From positions 1 through 8,455 of the forward strand of contig JAHJSK010000101.1 of NCBI GenBank assembly GCA_018830365.1: DNA of 8,455 nucleotides, in the 5' to 3' direction. Positions 1-5,616 of the stretch are shown piece after piece (the stretch's first letter is position 1; the number at the start of each line of letters is the position of its first letter). The position numbers and the translations under genes were made by a program. The notes under the pieces are model-generated. The model ran no database searches. It saw nothing but the letters and a program-made list of their open reading frames with translations, and was not told where the DNA came from. The DNA is from Patescibacteria group bacterium (GTDB lineage Bacteria > Patescibacteriota > Minisyncoccia > Minisyncoccales > CG1-02-41-26).

Positions 1-10
1 GTTTAAAAAT

Positions 11-17
11 AAAAGGA
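11..17 (+). promoter_or_regulatory. Shine-Dalgarno site of the zinc-finger-like gene
   Basis: AAAAGGA lies about 10 nt before the ATG at 28. It is one of the few recognisable ribosome binding sites among the AT-rich genes of this window and supports the ATG at 28 as the start. Confidence 0.5.
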
Positions 18-27
18 AATAACAAAT

Positions 28-486
28 ATGGCACAAAGAAAAAAGCAAAAAATAAAAAAATATCGCAATACAAAATTGTCCAAAGATTATCCTCGTTGCG
101 GATTGTGTGGAAAAACTGGTAAACTTACAAAAACAGAATGCTGCGGTCAAATGATTTGCGATGACGCAGAGCAATATGTTCTTTTTTCTTATGCTCAAAA
201 TAGTTGCTATAGAAATCATGATAGATACACAGTTTGTTCGCATCATCACAATGAAAAACATAAAGGCGATTGGAAAGAGTGTCAAAAATGTAAAGAGGAT
301 TTTGAAACTGAGATGTATGTGTGGCGTGGAACCAACGAGTATAACTTTGAGAAACTTGTGAATCTTCCTAAATATGAGCCGACAAAGCGCGCAAAGTGCG
401 GAATAATTATCAAATTAGGTGAAGGCAGATATGGTATGTTTAAGGGGAAGTATTTGTGTGGAAAATGCGTAGGGCTTGAACTATGA
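28..486 (+). CDS. Small Cys/His-rich, probably zinc-binding protein of unknown function
   Basis: 152 aa, complete, ATG start with an AAGGA-type ribosome binding site upstream. The N-terminus (residues 1-20) is strongly basic. Potential metal ligands run through the protein: CxxC at 24-27, CC at 38-39, C44, C60, H64, C70, the HHH at 72-74, H78, CxxC at 85-88, C124 and CxxC at 144-147. This spacing suggests two or three zinc-ribbon or treble-clef-like knuckles. There is no signal peptide or membrane segment, so it is probably cytoplasmic. I recognise the general look (a conserved hypothetical protein with an ECCGQ-ICDD core and a TEMYVW segment) but no named function; nucleic-acid binding would be an inference only. 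Its stop overlaps an ATG at 483 (ATGA arrangement), hinting at a downstream coupled ORF. It is convergent with mnmA. Confidence 0.8.
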   Translation: MAQRKKQKIKKYRNTKLSKDYPRCGLCGKTGKLTKTECCGQMICDDAEQYVLFSYAQNSCYRNHDRYTVCSHHHNEKHKGDWKECQKCKEDFETEMYVWRGTNEYNFEKLVNLPKYEPTKRAKCGIIIKLGEGRYGMFKGKYLCGKCVGLEL

Positions 487-612
487 AAAAAGAAAAATGG
501 CCAAAACAGAGGAAATCCTTTGTTCCCGCGAAAAGACGCGGAATCTAACGCGAAATTACGTAGACGCTTAGTGCGGGACATATTTGGTGATTCGCATATT
601 GATTCGGTTTAG
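483..612 (+). pseudogene. Possible tiny basic-protein ORF, frame-disrupted
   Basis: An ATG at 483 overlaps the stop of the upstream gene (ATGA) and opens a 21-aa lysine/arginine-rich ORF ending in TAA at 546-548. From about 541 a different frame reads on, ending KLRRRLVRDIFGDSHIDSV before TAG at 610-612. Joined, the two parts would give a basic protein of roughly 42 aa, so a single-base frame change near 540-546 is possible. The last bases overlap the convergent end of mnmA. The support is only the coupled start and protein-like composition; it may instead be non-coding sequence. Confidence 0.25.
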
Positions 613-1853
613 CAAATTATTCCACCACCTGCAACTTCCTGCCCTTGATAAAAAACTACTGATTGCCCCGGAGTAATGGCTCGCTGACGTGTGCCAAAGA
701 TTAGCTTGTAGCTTGTAGTCCCGCCTGCAACGCTTTGCCCGCCAGAAACGCTGTATCTACTGCGGGCTGGCGTAGCAATGCGGGCAGGTTGTAGCTTTTT
801 AGTTATTATGGCTTGGACTGCTTTGTGTCCATATCTAATTTGAGCATTAATCTTCAAGGGCAATTTGGGCTCTTGTCCCGAAGTCCAGTTAATATTTTTG
901 GCAATTAAAGTTTTTTTATAAAGATTTTTATTAGAAAAGGGCGCGACAATTAAAGCATTTTGTTTTAAGTTTTTATTTGTCACATAAAATGGACCCCCGG
1001 ACAATTCAATTCCTTTTCGTTGGCCAATAGTATAAAATGGCAAACCTTTATGCTGTCCAATTTTTTCTCCTTCAATAGTTGTAATTGACCCGGGTTTTGA
1101 TTTAATACGCCGAGTTAAAAAATCATTAAGAGTTGTTTGGATAAAACAAATTTCTTGTGATTCAGGAATATCTAAGACCGGCAAATTAAATTTTTTTGCC
1201 AAATCTCTAACTTGAACTTTGGTGTAATTTCCAACAGGAAAAAGAATGCGCTTTAATTGTTTTTGATTTAATTGCCAGAGAAAATAGGACTGATCTTTTG
1301 TTTTATCTTTTCCCCTGAATAGCTTGTAGCTTGGGATTTTCCGCGTCTTTTCCGTATTTGCGGGAGAAACACGGGCCTGCCCGCAATGCTTCGCCCGACC
1401 GCAACAATGTAGCAACTTCGGGCAGGCATAGCGATGCAGGCGGGCATAATGTCCTGTGGCAACAAAATCCGCGTTCAAGGATAAAGCTTTTTCCAGCAAT
1501 AAGCCGAATTTAATTTTTTTATTGCAAATCACGCAAGGATTCGGGGTTTTGCCTTCTTTATATTCTTTTATAAAATAATCAACCACTGTTTTTTTAAATT
1601 CTTTTTTAAAATCAAAAACATAAAAAGGAATATCTAAAATTGCCGCCACTTCCCTGGCTTTTTTTTCCGCTTCAAGCGAACAGCATCTATTCCATTTTCC
1701 TGTCAATTTATTTTTTAACGGTTCACGCCAAAATTTCATAAAAACTCCGATTACATCAAAGCCCTGTTTTCTTAAAAGCGCGGCCGCCACTGAACTGTCT
1801 ACTCCTCCTGACATTGCTATAACAACTTTTTTTTGTTTATTAGTTTTAGACAT
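609..1853 (-). CDS. mnmA: tRNA-specific 2-thiouridylase MnmA with two repeat-derived insertions
   Basis: 414 aa, complete; family members are usually about 360 aa. MnmA uses ATP to adenylate U34 of Lys/Glu/Gln tRNAs and replaces the oxygen at C2 with sulfur; it is cytoplasmic. The PP-loop SGGVDSS is at 15-21. NPCVIC at 105-110 supplies the first active-site cysteine (C110, with C107 making a CxxC pair), and SQEICFI at 232-238 supplies the second (C236). ATGHYAR is at 132-138, KDQSYFL at 186-192, LPFYTIGQRKG at 271-281, and the C-terminal beta-barrel motif AITPGQSVVFY at 392-402. The excess length lies in two places, about residues 139-175 and 356-381, where GC-rich palindromic elements sit in frame; the flanking family motifs are intact. 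The ATG at 1853 has no clear Shine-Dalgarno site but follows a 28-nt leader found again at 4196-4223. A CxxC-plus-Cys set would fit iron-sulfur-dependent MnmA types, which is an inference. Confidence 0.95.
   Translation of the reverse strand: MSKTNKQKKVVIAMSGGVDSSVAAALLRKQGFDVIGVFMKFWREPLKNKLTGKWNRCCSLEAEKKAREVAAILDIPFYVFDFKKEFKKTVVDYFIKEYKEGKTPNPCVICNKKIKFGLLLEKALSLNADFVATGHYARLHRYACPKLLHCCGRAKHCGQARVSPANTEKTRKIPSYKLFRGKDKTKDQSYFLWQLNQKQLKRILFPVGNYTKVQVRDLAKKFNLPVLDIPESQEICFIQTTLNDFLTRRIKSKPGSITTIEGEKIGQHKGLPFYTIGQRKGIELSGGPFYVTNKNLKQNALIVAPFSNKNLYKKTLIAKNINWTSGQEPKLPLKINAQIRYGHKAVQAIITKKLQPARIATPARSRYSVSGGQSVAGGTTSYKLIFGTRQRAITPGQSVVFYQGQEVAGGGIIC
703..798 (-). repeat. Palindromic GC-rich element, copy A, inside mnmA
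   Basis: A GC-rich patch in an AT-rich gene. Read on the minus strand it starts with GCTACAAC, continues with CCCGCATTGCTACGCCAGCC, and returns through an imperfect inverted copy (GCGGGCAAAGCGTTGCAGGC) to end in tandem CTACAAG heptamers (plus strand 703-719). It encodes about residues 355-383 of MnmA, between a family-like ITKKL strand and the YKLIFGTRQRAITPGQ strand. It is homologous to copy B and ends in the same heptamer motif. Confidence 0.75.
1320..1452 (-). repeat. Palindromic GC-rich element, copy B, inside mnmA
   Basis: Minus-strand sequence GCATCGCTATGCCTGCCCGA aligns with GCATTGCTACGCCAGCCCGC of copy A. The far arm (CGGGCGAAGCATTGCGGGCA) aligns with GCGGGCAAAGCGTTGCAGGC of copy A. 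It ends in a partial heptamer tail (AAGCTACAAGCTA). It is inserted just after ATGHYAR of MnmA, adding about 35 residues rich in Cys, Arg and His. It is translated in a different phase from copy A. Reading copy B in copy A's phase gives ACIAMPARSCYIVAVGRSIAG, close to ARIATPARSRYSVSGGQSVAG of copy A, which confirms common descent. Confidence 0.75.
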
Positions 1854-1878
1854 TTTTAAATTTGATTTAAGTTTTACA
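1851..1878 (-). repeat. 28-nt direct repeat, mnmA leader copy
   Basis: An exact 28-nt match to 4196-4223, in the same orientation. On the minus strand it is an AT-rich leader (TGTAAAACTTAAATC...) ending exactly at an ATG, here the mnmA start. It may carry promoter or translation-initiation information. The match does not continue into the coding sequence on either side. Confidence 0.75.
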
Positions 1879-1884
1879 CATTTT

Positions 1885-2123
1885 CTTTGAATTACGAAAC
1901 TCGCTTTTTACGACTTTATTCTCTTAACACAAACTAATCTCATTTTAAATGAAGTTTGATATTTTGGTTTTAGTCTCCTTTAAGTTAAAGTTAAGCAAAA
2001 GGAGACCCGCTCTCCCGTGACTTGTGAACCAACTTTCAGGAGACCCGCTCTCCTTCAAGTAGCACCCTGGACTTCTGCAAGAACAACATAATTTCAAGCA
2101 AAAGCGAGTTTCGTAATTCAAAG
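1885..2123. repeat. 239-bp block bounded by perfect 24-nt inverted repeats (MITE-like or structured RNA)
   Basis: The 24 nt at 1885-1908 (beginning CTTTGAATTACGAAACTCGC) are the exact reverse complement of 2100-2123. Inside are two direct copies of AGGAGACCCGCTCTCC (2000-2015 and 2038-2053), each able to fold as GGAGA/TCTCC, and a 9-bp inverted pair GTCTCCTTT/AAAGGAGAC (1973-1981 and 1998-2006). No ORF of note lies within. The right arm abuts the stop codon of the AdoMet synthetase gene, and the left arm lies 32 nt upstream of the mnmA start. No clear target-site duplication is visible. It could be a non-autonomous transposable element, a structured RNA or a large terminator. Confidence 0.65.
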
Positions 2124-3344
2124 TTAAACAAGCTCATGATCTAAAATTTTTTTAATATAATCAACATTCAAGAAATCTTTTTTTATAACTTTAAAAATTT
2201 GCTCATTGTCAATTTTTTTGTCCAAGTTGATGATTAAATTGATAGGTGGTATTAAAGAAAATTGATTTTTTGTTAAAGAAATAACAGTGCACTTTGCGCC
2301 TAATTTTTGATTTATTGATTCTGCTAATTTTTTTGTAAGATGCCCCATCACTTTGCCAGTGTGATATACTGGATTTTTTCCAAACTCCGTTTCTTGAGAA
2401 TGGGGTCTAAAAATTGATATAACCCCACCATTGTCGTTGCCTCTCCCAACAACTCCTTCCTCGCCTCCTTCAATACAACTTCCTATTCCTAATATGTAAA
2501 TTTTCGGAGTTTTCCCGATAGAAGAAGGATTTACTTTTATATTAATATAATAATCATTTTGACGAGCCATATTTTTTGCGAAAAAATTAAGTTTTTTTTG
2601 AATGTGCCATACTTTTTTAGTGTGCTCATTTATAGACCTGACTCTTTTTGCAATGATGGGAATGCACATTGTTATTTCAATATCATTTTTTCTACGGAAG
2701 CCCATTACTTTAATATCTTGTCCGTAGTCTTTAAATTTTGGATTAAACTTGATTTTATTATCATCATTCAACCAAAAAAATTGTTCAAGTCGGTAAACAA
2801 GACTTTCCAAAAAAGTCATGGGGGAATGGGCGACAGAGACAGATGTGTCATTTGCTGAAAGTTGTTTTAATTCCGGGAGATTTTTTTTCCCCTTGGACAA
2901 AACCAATAAGGATGATTGAGGTTAGGTGTGTTTTGGGTAGCGTTCGTTATAATTTTTATATGTTTTTCAATATCCAAATTTGGTAAAATTTTTGACAAAT
3001 ATTCTTTTGTTGCATTTAATTGAATAGCTTGAATATCTATCTTTTTCTTGCCAAATTGATTGCTCATTCTTCCGTTAGTTACTATTTTTATAGGTTCAAC
3101 CATTTTTGTTTTTCCAAGCATTGACAAAAACATACCGCCGCCAACATAAACTTTATCAAGATTGTGATGTAGAATATGGCCGAAATTTTGCAAACAATAT
3201 TTTCCATAGGAAACGGATATGGCATTGGCTATACCATCTGCTTAAAGAGTCGGGATGTCCCAGCCCTTTTCTTTCTACAATTTCAATGTCTTTTTTCTCG
3301 GGGTCTTCATATCCGGTATTAATAATGATATTTTGACTATTCAT
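2124..3344 (-). pseudogene. Archaeal-type S-adenosylmethionine synthetase, broken by two compensating frameshifts
   Basis: Conceptual product about 405 aa, the usual length of the archaeal MAT family, which makes AdoMet from methionine and ATP. Three pieces: N-terminal IEIVERKGLGHPDSL (from ATG at 3344), middle NFGHILHHNLDKVYVGGG to KIITNATQNTP (3193-2867), and C-terminal LPELKQLSANDTSVSVAHSP with GQDIKVMGFRR, GEEGVVGRGNDNGG and GKNPVYHTGK (2906-2124). The first break is near 3239: dropping one A after the codon AGC restores DSL-S-DGIANAISVSYGKYCLQNFGHI. The second lies near 2906-2935. Outer pieces share a frame and the middle does not, so the indels cancel. Motifs are otherwise well kept, so this is either a recent pseudogene, sequencing indels, or translation as fragments. 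It is divergent from the Nudix gene. A functional gene hidden by assembly errors is quite possible. Confidence 0.85.
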
Positions 3345-3379
3345 TAGTTTTGTTTATAATGCATCTAAATTTTTAAAGT

Positions 3380-3423
3380 GTACATTTAATCCTCAAACCG
3401 AACAGCTTGAGGATTAAATGTAC
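3380..3423. promoter_or_regulatory. Perfect 17-bp hairpin between divergent genes
   Basis: GTACATTTAATCCTCAA (3380-3396) is exactly complementary to TTGAGGATTAAATGTAC (3407-3423), with a 10-nt loop ACCGAACAGC. It lies between the AdoMet synthetase start (3344, minus) and the Nudix ATG (3485, plus). No U-tract follows on either strand, so it is not a simple terminator. It may be a 5' leader structure of the Nudix mRNA or an operator. A TTG codon at 3407 in the right arm is in frame with the Nudix gene. Confidence 0.6.
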
Positions 3424-3484
3424 GAAGGATACTTCCAATCTCATCGCGATAAAGTTTTCAAAAGAACTAATCGCCATTGCCAAC

Positions 3485-3958
3485 ATGGAAAAAAAATCTA
3501 TTTTAAACCAATCAAAAATAGTTAATATTATATGCTCTGTTGCTGTCCAGAAAAACGGTAAATATGCATTAGTCAAAGAGGCGAAAAAGGAAGTAAGAAA
3601 TCTTTGGAATTTTCCCTCAGGAAAAGTTATGTTAAACGAGAATCTTCTTGATGCTGCTATTAGGGAAACAAAAGAAGAGACCGGATATGATTGCCAAATA
3701 GAAAGTATTATAAATATATATTATTTTTATTGGGACGATATGCCTGGGTTGACAATTCGATTTAATTTTTTAGGAAAATTAACCTCGAGGAAAAAGGGGG
3801 AACTCGCAAAAGATGTGCTTGGGGTCAATTGGTTAAGCCTCGAGGAAATTCAAAAACTTGCAAATCATAAAAAGCTAAGATCAAAAGCTGCCTATCAAAT
3901 GCTGGAAGATCTCTCAAAAAATGTGAGTTATCCGCTTAATGTAATTAAATTTATTTAA
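3485..3958 (+). CDS. Nudix hydrolase family protein
   Basis: 157 aa from the ATG at 3485. The Nudix box fits G-x5-E-x7-R-E-x2-E-E-x-G exactly: GKVMLNENLLDAAIRETKEE followed by TGY, residues 46-68 of this start. The glutamates bind the divalent metal used to hydrolyse a nucleoside diphosphate linked to another group. The upstream beta strands (IVNIICSVAVQKNGKYALVKEA) and the preceding LWNFPSGKV are typical of MutT-like proteins. The substrate cannot be told; nucleotide sanitation or cofactor turnover are usual roles. There is no signal peptide, so it should be cytoplasmic. The frame is open further upstream, and a TTG at 3407 would add 26 residues, but that codon lies in the arm of a strong hairpin, so I prefer the ATG. 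No clear Shine-Dalgarno site is visible. Its end overlaps the convergent gene by 8 nt. Confidence 0.88.
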   Translation: MEKKSILNQSKIVNIICSVAVQKNGKYALVKEAKKEVRNLWNFPSGKVMLNENLLDAAIRETKEETGYDCQIESIINIYYFYWDDMPGLTIRFNFLGKLTSRKKGELAKDVLGVNWLSLEEIQKLANHKKLRSKAAYQMLEDLSKNVSYPLNVIKFI

Positions 3959-4196
3959 TCCAGAGCGTTTTCAATTTTTCTTTTTCGTTTTTAAAATATT
4001 TAAGATCATTAATAATTTTTTTCTCAACTTGATTTTTGTTCATAGATGAAGCTTCTAAAACAAAGCAAGAAATTCTGCCCAAATAAAGAGCCATCAGAGA
4101 ATCTATCAGCTTTTTCCTTGATTGAGCATTCGCATTTTTATAAGCATAAAGATAGGTTAATAAAATTAGCACCCATAATTTTATGTCAAAGTTCAC
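3951..4196 (-). pseudogene. C-terminal stub of a larger protein, possibly a family 2 glycosyltransferase-like enzyme
   Basis: 81 aa, GTG start at 4196, no ribosome binding site. The composition (LLTYLYAYKNANAQSRKKLI, LMALYLGRISCFVLE, then a helical, lysine-rich end closing in LWIK) resembles, from memory, the C-terminal helical tail of glycosyltransferase-2-like proteins of Patescibacteria and Archaea, where a (L/Y)YLGR(x)xxFV(x)E segment recurs. The catalytic part is absent. Directly upstream is an exact copy of the 28-nt leader of mnmA ending in ATG, but that ATG is followed at once by TGA. This suggests a recombination or deletion that placed a foreign leader on the 3' remnant of a gene. 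Alternatively it is a free-standing small helical protein. The family assignment is tentative. Confidence 0.45.
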
Positions 4197-4223
4197 ATTT
4201 TTAAATTTGATTTAAGTTTTACA
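4196..4223 (-). repeat. 28-nt direct repeat, second copy
   Basis: Identical to 1851-1878 over 28 nt and in the same orientation. Here it precedes the truncated gene at 3951-4196. The ATG at its end (4198-4196) reads ATG-TGA, so no protein can start from it. Confidence 0.75.
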
Positions 4224-4292
4224 TATTTATCAAAGATTGACCAGATAAGCAATTTTTTTCGGAGAGAAAAATTGTTTTGGCGAGACGCGACA

Positions 4293-4362
4293 ATGGGATG
4301 GTTAATTTACCCCTCACCTTTTTTAAAATTAAAAAAGGTGAGGGGTTTAACCAAACAGCCCA
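4293..4362. repeat. Long palindrome with CCCCTCACCTTTTTT core
   Basis: The core stem CCCCTCACCTTTTTT (4310-4324) pairs perfectly with AAAAAAGGTGAGGGG (4331-4345), loop AAAATT. After small internal mismatches, GGTTAA (4300-4305) pairs with TTAACC and TGGG (4294-4297) with CCCA (4359-4362). The core is shared with the next hairpin, so the two look like copies of one REP-like element. Confidence 0.65.
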
Positions 4363-4380
4363 TTTTCTTTTCGAAATAAA

Positions 4381-4417
4381 TCCCTCACCTTTTTCCCGAA
4401 GGAAAAAAGGTGAGGGA
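4381..4417. repeat. Second hairpin with the CCCTCACCTTTTT stem
   Basis: TCCCTCACCTTTTTCC at the left pairs with GGAAAAAAGGTGAGGGA at the right, differing only by one extra A/T, with a short CGAA loop. The stem is the same as in 4293-4362, but loop and flanks differ, as expected for REP-like extragenic palindromes. Confidence 0.65.
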
Positions 4418-4467
4418 TAAACACTTTCCGATACATGACGAGGCCTGACCTCTTTAATGTTAAAAAC

Positions 4468-4490
4468 TGTCAGAGGTCTGTCCTCTGACA
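4468..4490. repeat. Perfect 9-bp hairpin
   Basis: TGTCAGAGG (4468-4476) pairs with CCTCTGACA (4482-4490) around the loop TCTGT. No U-tract follows directly. Part of the hairpin cluster downstream of fliG. Confidence 0.55.
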
Positions 4491-4506
4491 ACTTCTTCTA
4501 AATAAC

Positions 4507-4558
4507 AAAAATCCTGTCGGTAATTCATACGATCGTATGGATTATAGACAGGATTTTT
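4507..4558. terminator. Bidirectional intrinsic terminator
   Basis: AAAAATCCTGTC (4507-4518) pairs perfectly with GACAGGATTTTT (4547-4558). The interior holds the perfect palindrome CATACGATCGTATG, so the whole forms an extended stem. T-runs follow on both strands (ATTTTTTC on the plus strand, ATTTTTG on the minus), so it could stop transcription coming from either side; for fliG it would be the second, back-up terminator. Confidence 0.65.
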
Positions 4559-4560
4559 TC

Positions 4561-4594
4561 AAAAAAAATAGGGGGAGAAATATCCATCTCCCCC
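4561..4594 (-). terminator. Intrinsic terminator of the fliG transcript
   Basis: On the minus strand GGGGGAGA and TCTCCCCC (plus 4571-4578 and 4587-4594) form an 8-bp GC-rich stem with an 8-nt loop. It is followed by a run of eight T (plus 4561-4568, all A) after a short TA spacer. It starts only a few bases after the fliG stop codon and is a textbook rho-independent terminator. Confidence 0.8.
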
Positions 4595-4599
4595 ATAAA

Positions 4600-5616
4600 C
4601 TATTCAATGATTGACTCACCCCCTTTTCCACCACGGCTGATCATAATCTCTCCCTGTTCCTCTAATTGCCTAACCACAACTATTATCTTCTGCTGAGCCT
4701 CTTCTACTTCAGAGAGTCTCATCGGTCCAAGGTAAGAAATCTCCTCTTTTAACATCTCAGCCGCCCTTTTGGGCATATTCTTATAGATTAAGCCACTTAT
4801 CGTCCCTGAGACTTGCTTCATTGCCCTGGCCAAGTCCTTTGGGTCAACCTCTCTGAGAATCCTTTGCAAAGCCCTATCATCAAGCTTTTTCAGGTCATCA
4901 AAAGTAAACAGCCTCTTTCTCACCTCTTCTGCAAGGTCTGGCTCTGTCTCGCTGAGAGCATCAACTATAGCCTTTTCTGTTTCTCGGTCAACTGCATGGA
5001 GTATATTCACCAAAGACTCAACCCCTCCTACAGAAACGCTCTTAGTCGTGACCGTCTCCTTTTCAAACTTTTCTCTCAGAGAATTCTCTACTGAGCTGAC
5101 AAACTCTGACGAGACATTCTTCATCCCGGCAAGCCTCTTGGCTACATCGCCTCTTTTATCTTCAGGAATATTAAGGAGAACATTTGAGGCTTTCTGTGGG
5201 TCTAAGTAACTCAGGATAACGGCTATTGTCTGAGGATGTTCCTTTTGCAGAAAGTTTGCCAGATAAAATACATCCGCCTTTTTCATAAAATCAAAGGGCT
5301 GCATCTTCAGGGTTTTTATGGAGCGATTTATTATCTCCTCTGCCCGAGCTGACCCCAAGGCTTTCCCCAATACCTCCCTGGCATATTCTATCCCGCCTTT
5401 ACTCATAGATTCCTGAGTCGCAAGAGATTCCCTTAGCTCTGCAATTATCTGTTGACTCTTCTCTCGCTCAAGATTTGGAATCTTGGTTATCTCTAAGGTG
5501 AGTTTGTCAACCTCTTTTTCATCCAGGTGCTTAAATATACTCGCAGACGTCTCTGCCCCCATAATAATCAAAAGCCCGGCTGCTTTCTGTGGTCCTGTCA
5601 AAGTTATCTTAGCCAT
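4600..5616 (-). CDS. fliG: Flagellar motor switch protein FliG
   Basis: 338 aa, complete and of normal family length (about 330-340). FliG sits in the cytoplasmic switch complex of the flagellar rotor, joins the MS ring (FliF) to FliM/FliN and takes up torque from the stators. The N-terminal domain begins LTGPQKAAGLLIIMG (6-20). The middle domain carries EHPQTIAVILSYLDP (126-140). The C-terminal domain has GGVESLVNILHAVDR (197-211), the hinge LFTFDDL (236-242) in place of the usual MFxF, and the torque helix region DDRALQRILREVDPKDLARA (246-265), which keeps the charged pattern. YLGPMRLSEVEEAQQKII is at 295-312. The start is fixed by a strong Shine-Dalgarno site, unlike the neighbours. GC content looks near 45%, clearly above ftsA or mnmA. 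No fliF, fliH or other flagellar gene is adjacent, so the gene appears out of place: transferred, or joined by misassembly. Confidence 0.95.
   Translation of the reverse strand: MAKITLTGPQKAAGLLIIMGAETSASIFKHLDEKEVDKLTLEITKIPNLEREKSQQIIAELRESLATQESMSKGGIEYAREVLGKALGSARAEEIINRSIKTLKMQPFDFMKKADVFYLANFLQKEHPQTIAVILSYLDPQKASNVLLNIPEDKRGDVAKRLAGMKNVSSEFVSSVENSLREKFEKETVTTKSVSVGGVESLVNILHAVDRETEKAIVDALSETEPDLAEEVRKRLFTFDDLKKLDDRALQRILREVDPKDLARAMKQVSGTISGLIYKNMPKRAAEMLKEEISYLGPMRLSEVEEAQQKIIVVVRQLEEQGEIMISRGGKGGESIIE

Larger units (their letters stand above)
4224..4599. other. Gene-free region made of successive hairpins
   Basis: 376 nt without a credible gene; an open frame on the minus strand (4219-4491) exists only because the palindromes lack stops. 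Hairpins in order: CAATTTTT/AAAAATTG (4250-4274), a long palindrome at 4293-4362, a second with the same core stem at 4381-4417, TGTCAGAGG/CCTCTGACA (4468-4490), and the two terminators at 4507-4558 and 4571-4594. The region marks the boundary between AT-rich genes to the left and the higher-GC fliG block to the right. Confidence 0.6.

Noticed and set aside
1268..1465. Minus-strand open frame across palindromic copy B
   Set aside because: It is an alternative frame of mnmA that stays open because of the inserted element; useful only for showing homology between copies A and B.
1331..1513. Plus-strand open frame opposite mnmA
   Set aside because: Lies entirely antisense to conserved mnmA sequence and the insert, without start signals.
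2000..2060. Possible tRNA-like fold in the GGAGAGCGGGTCTCC repeats
   Set aside because: The words resemble tRNA arms, but no acceptor stem, anticodon arm and T-arm could be placed together in a cloverleaf.
2867..3260. Programmed ribosomal frameshifting in the AdoMet synthetase gene
   Set aside because: No slippery heptamer or downstream pseudoknot is evident at the first break, and two opposite shifts in one gene would be needed; indels are simpler.
4219..4491. 90-codon open frame on the minus strand
   Set aside because: It reads straight through two palindromes with a common stem, has no ribosome binding site and no recognisable protein pattern; it is open by chance of the repeats.
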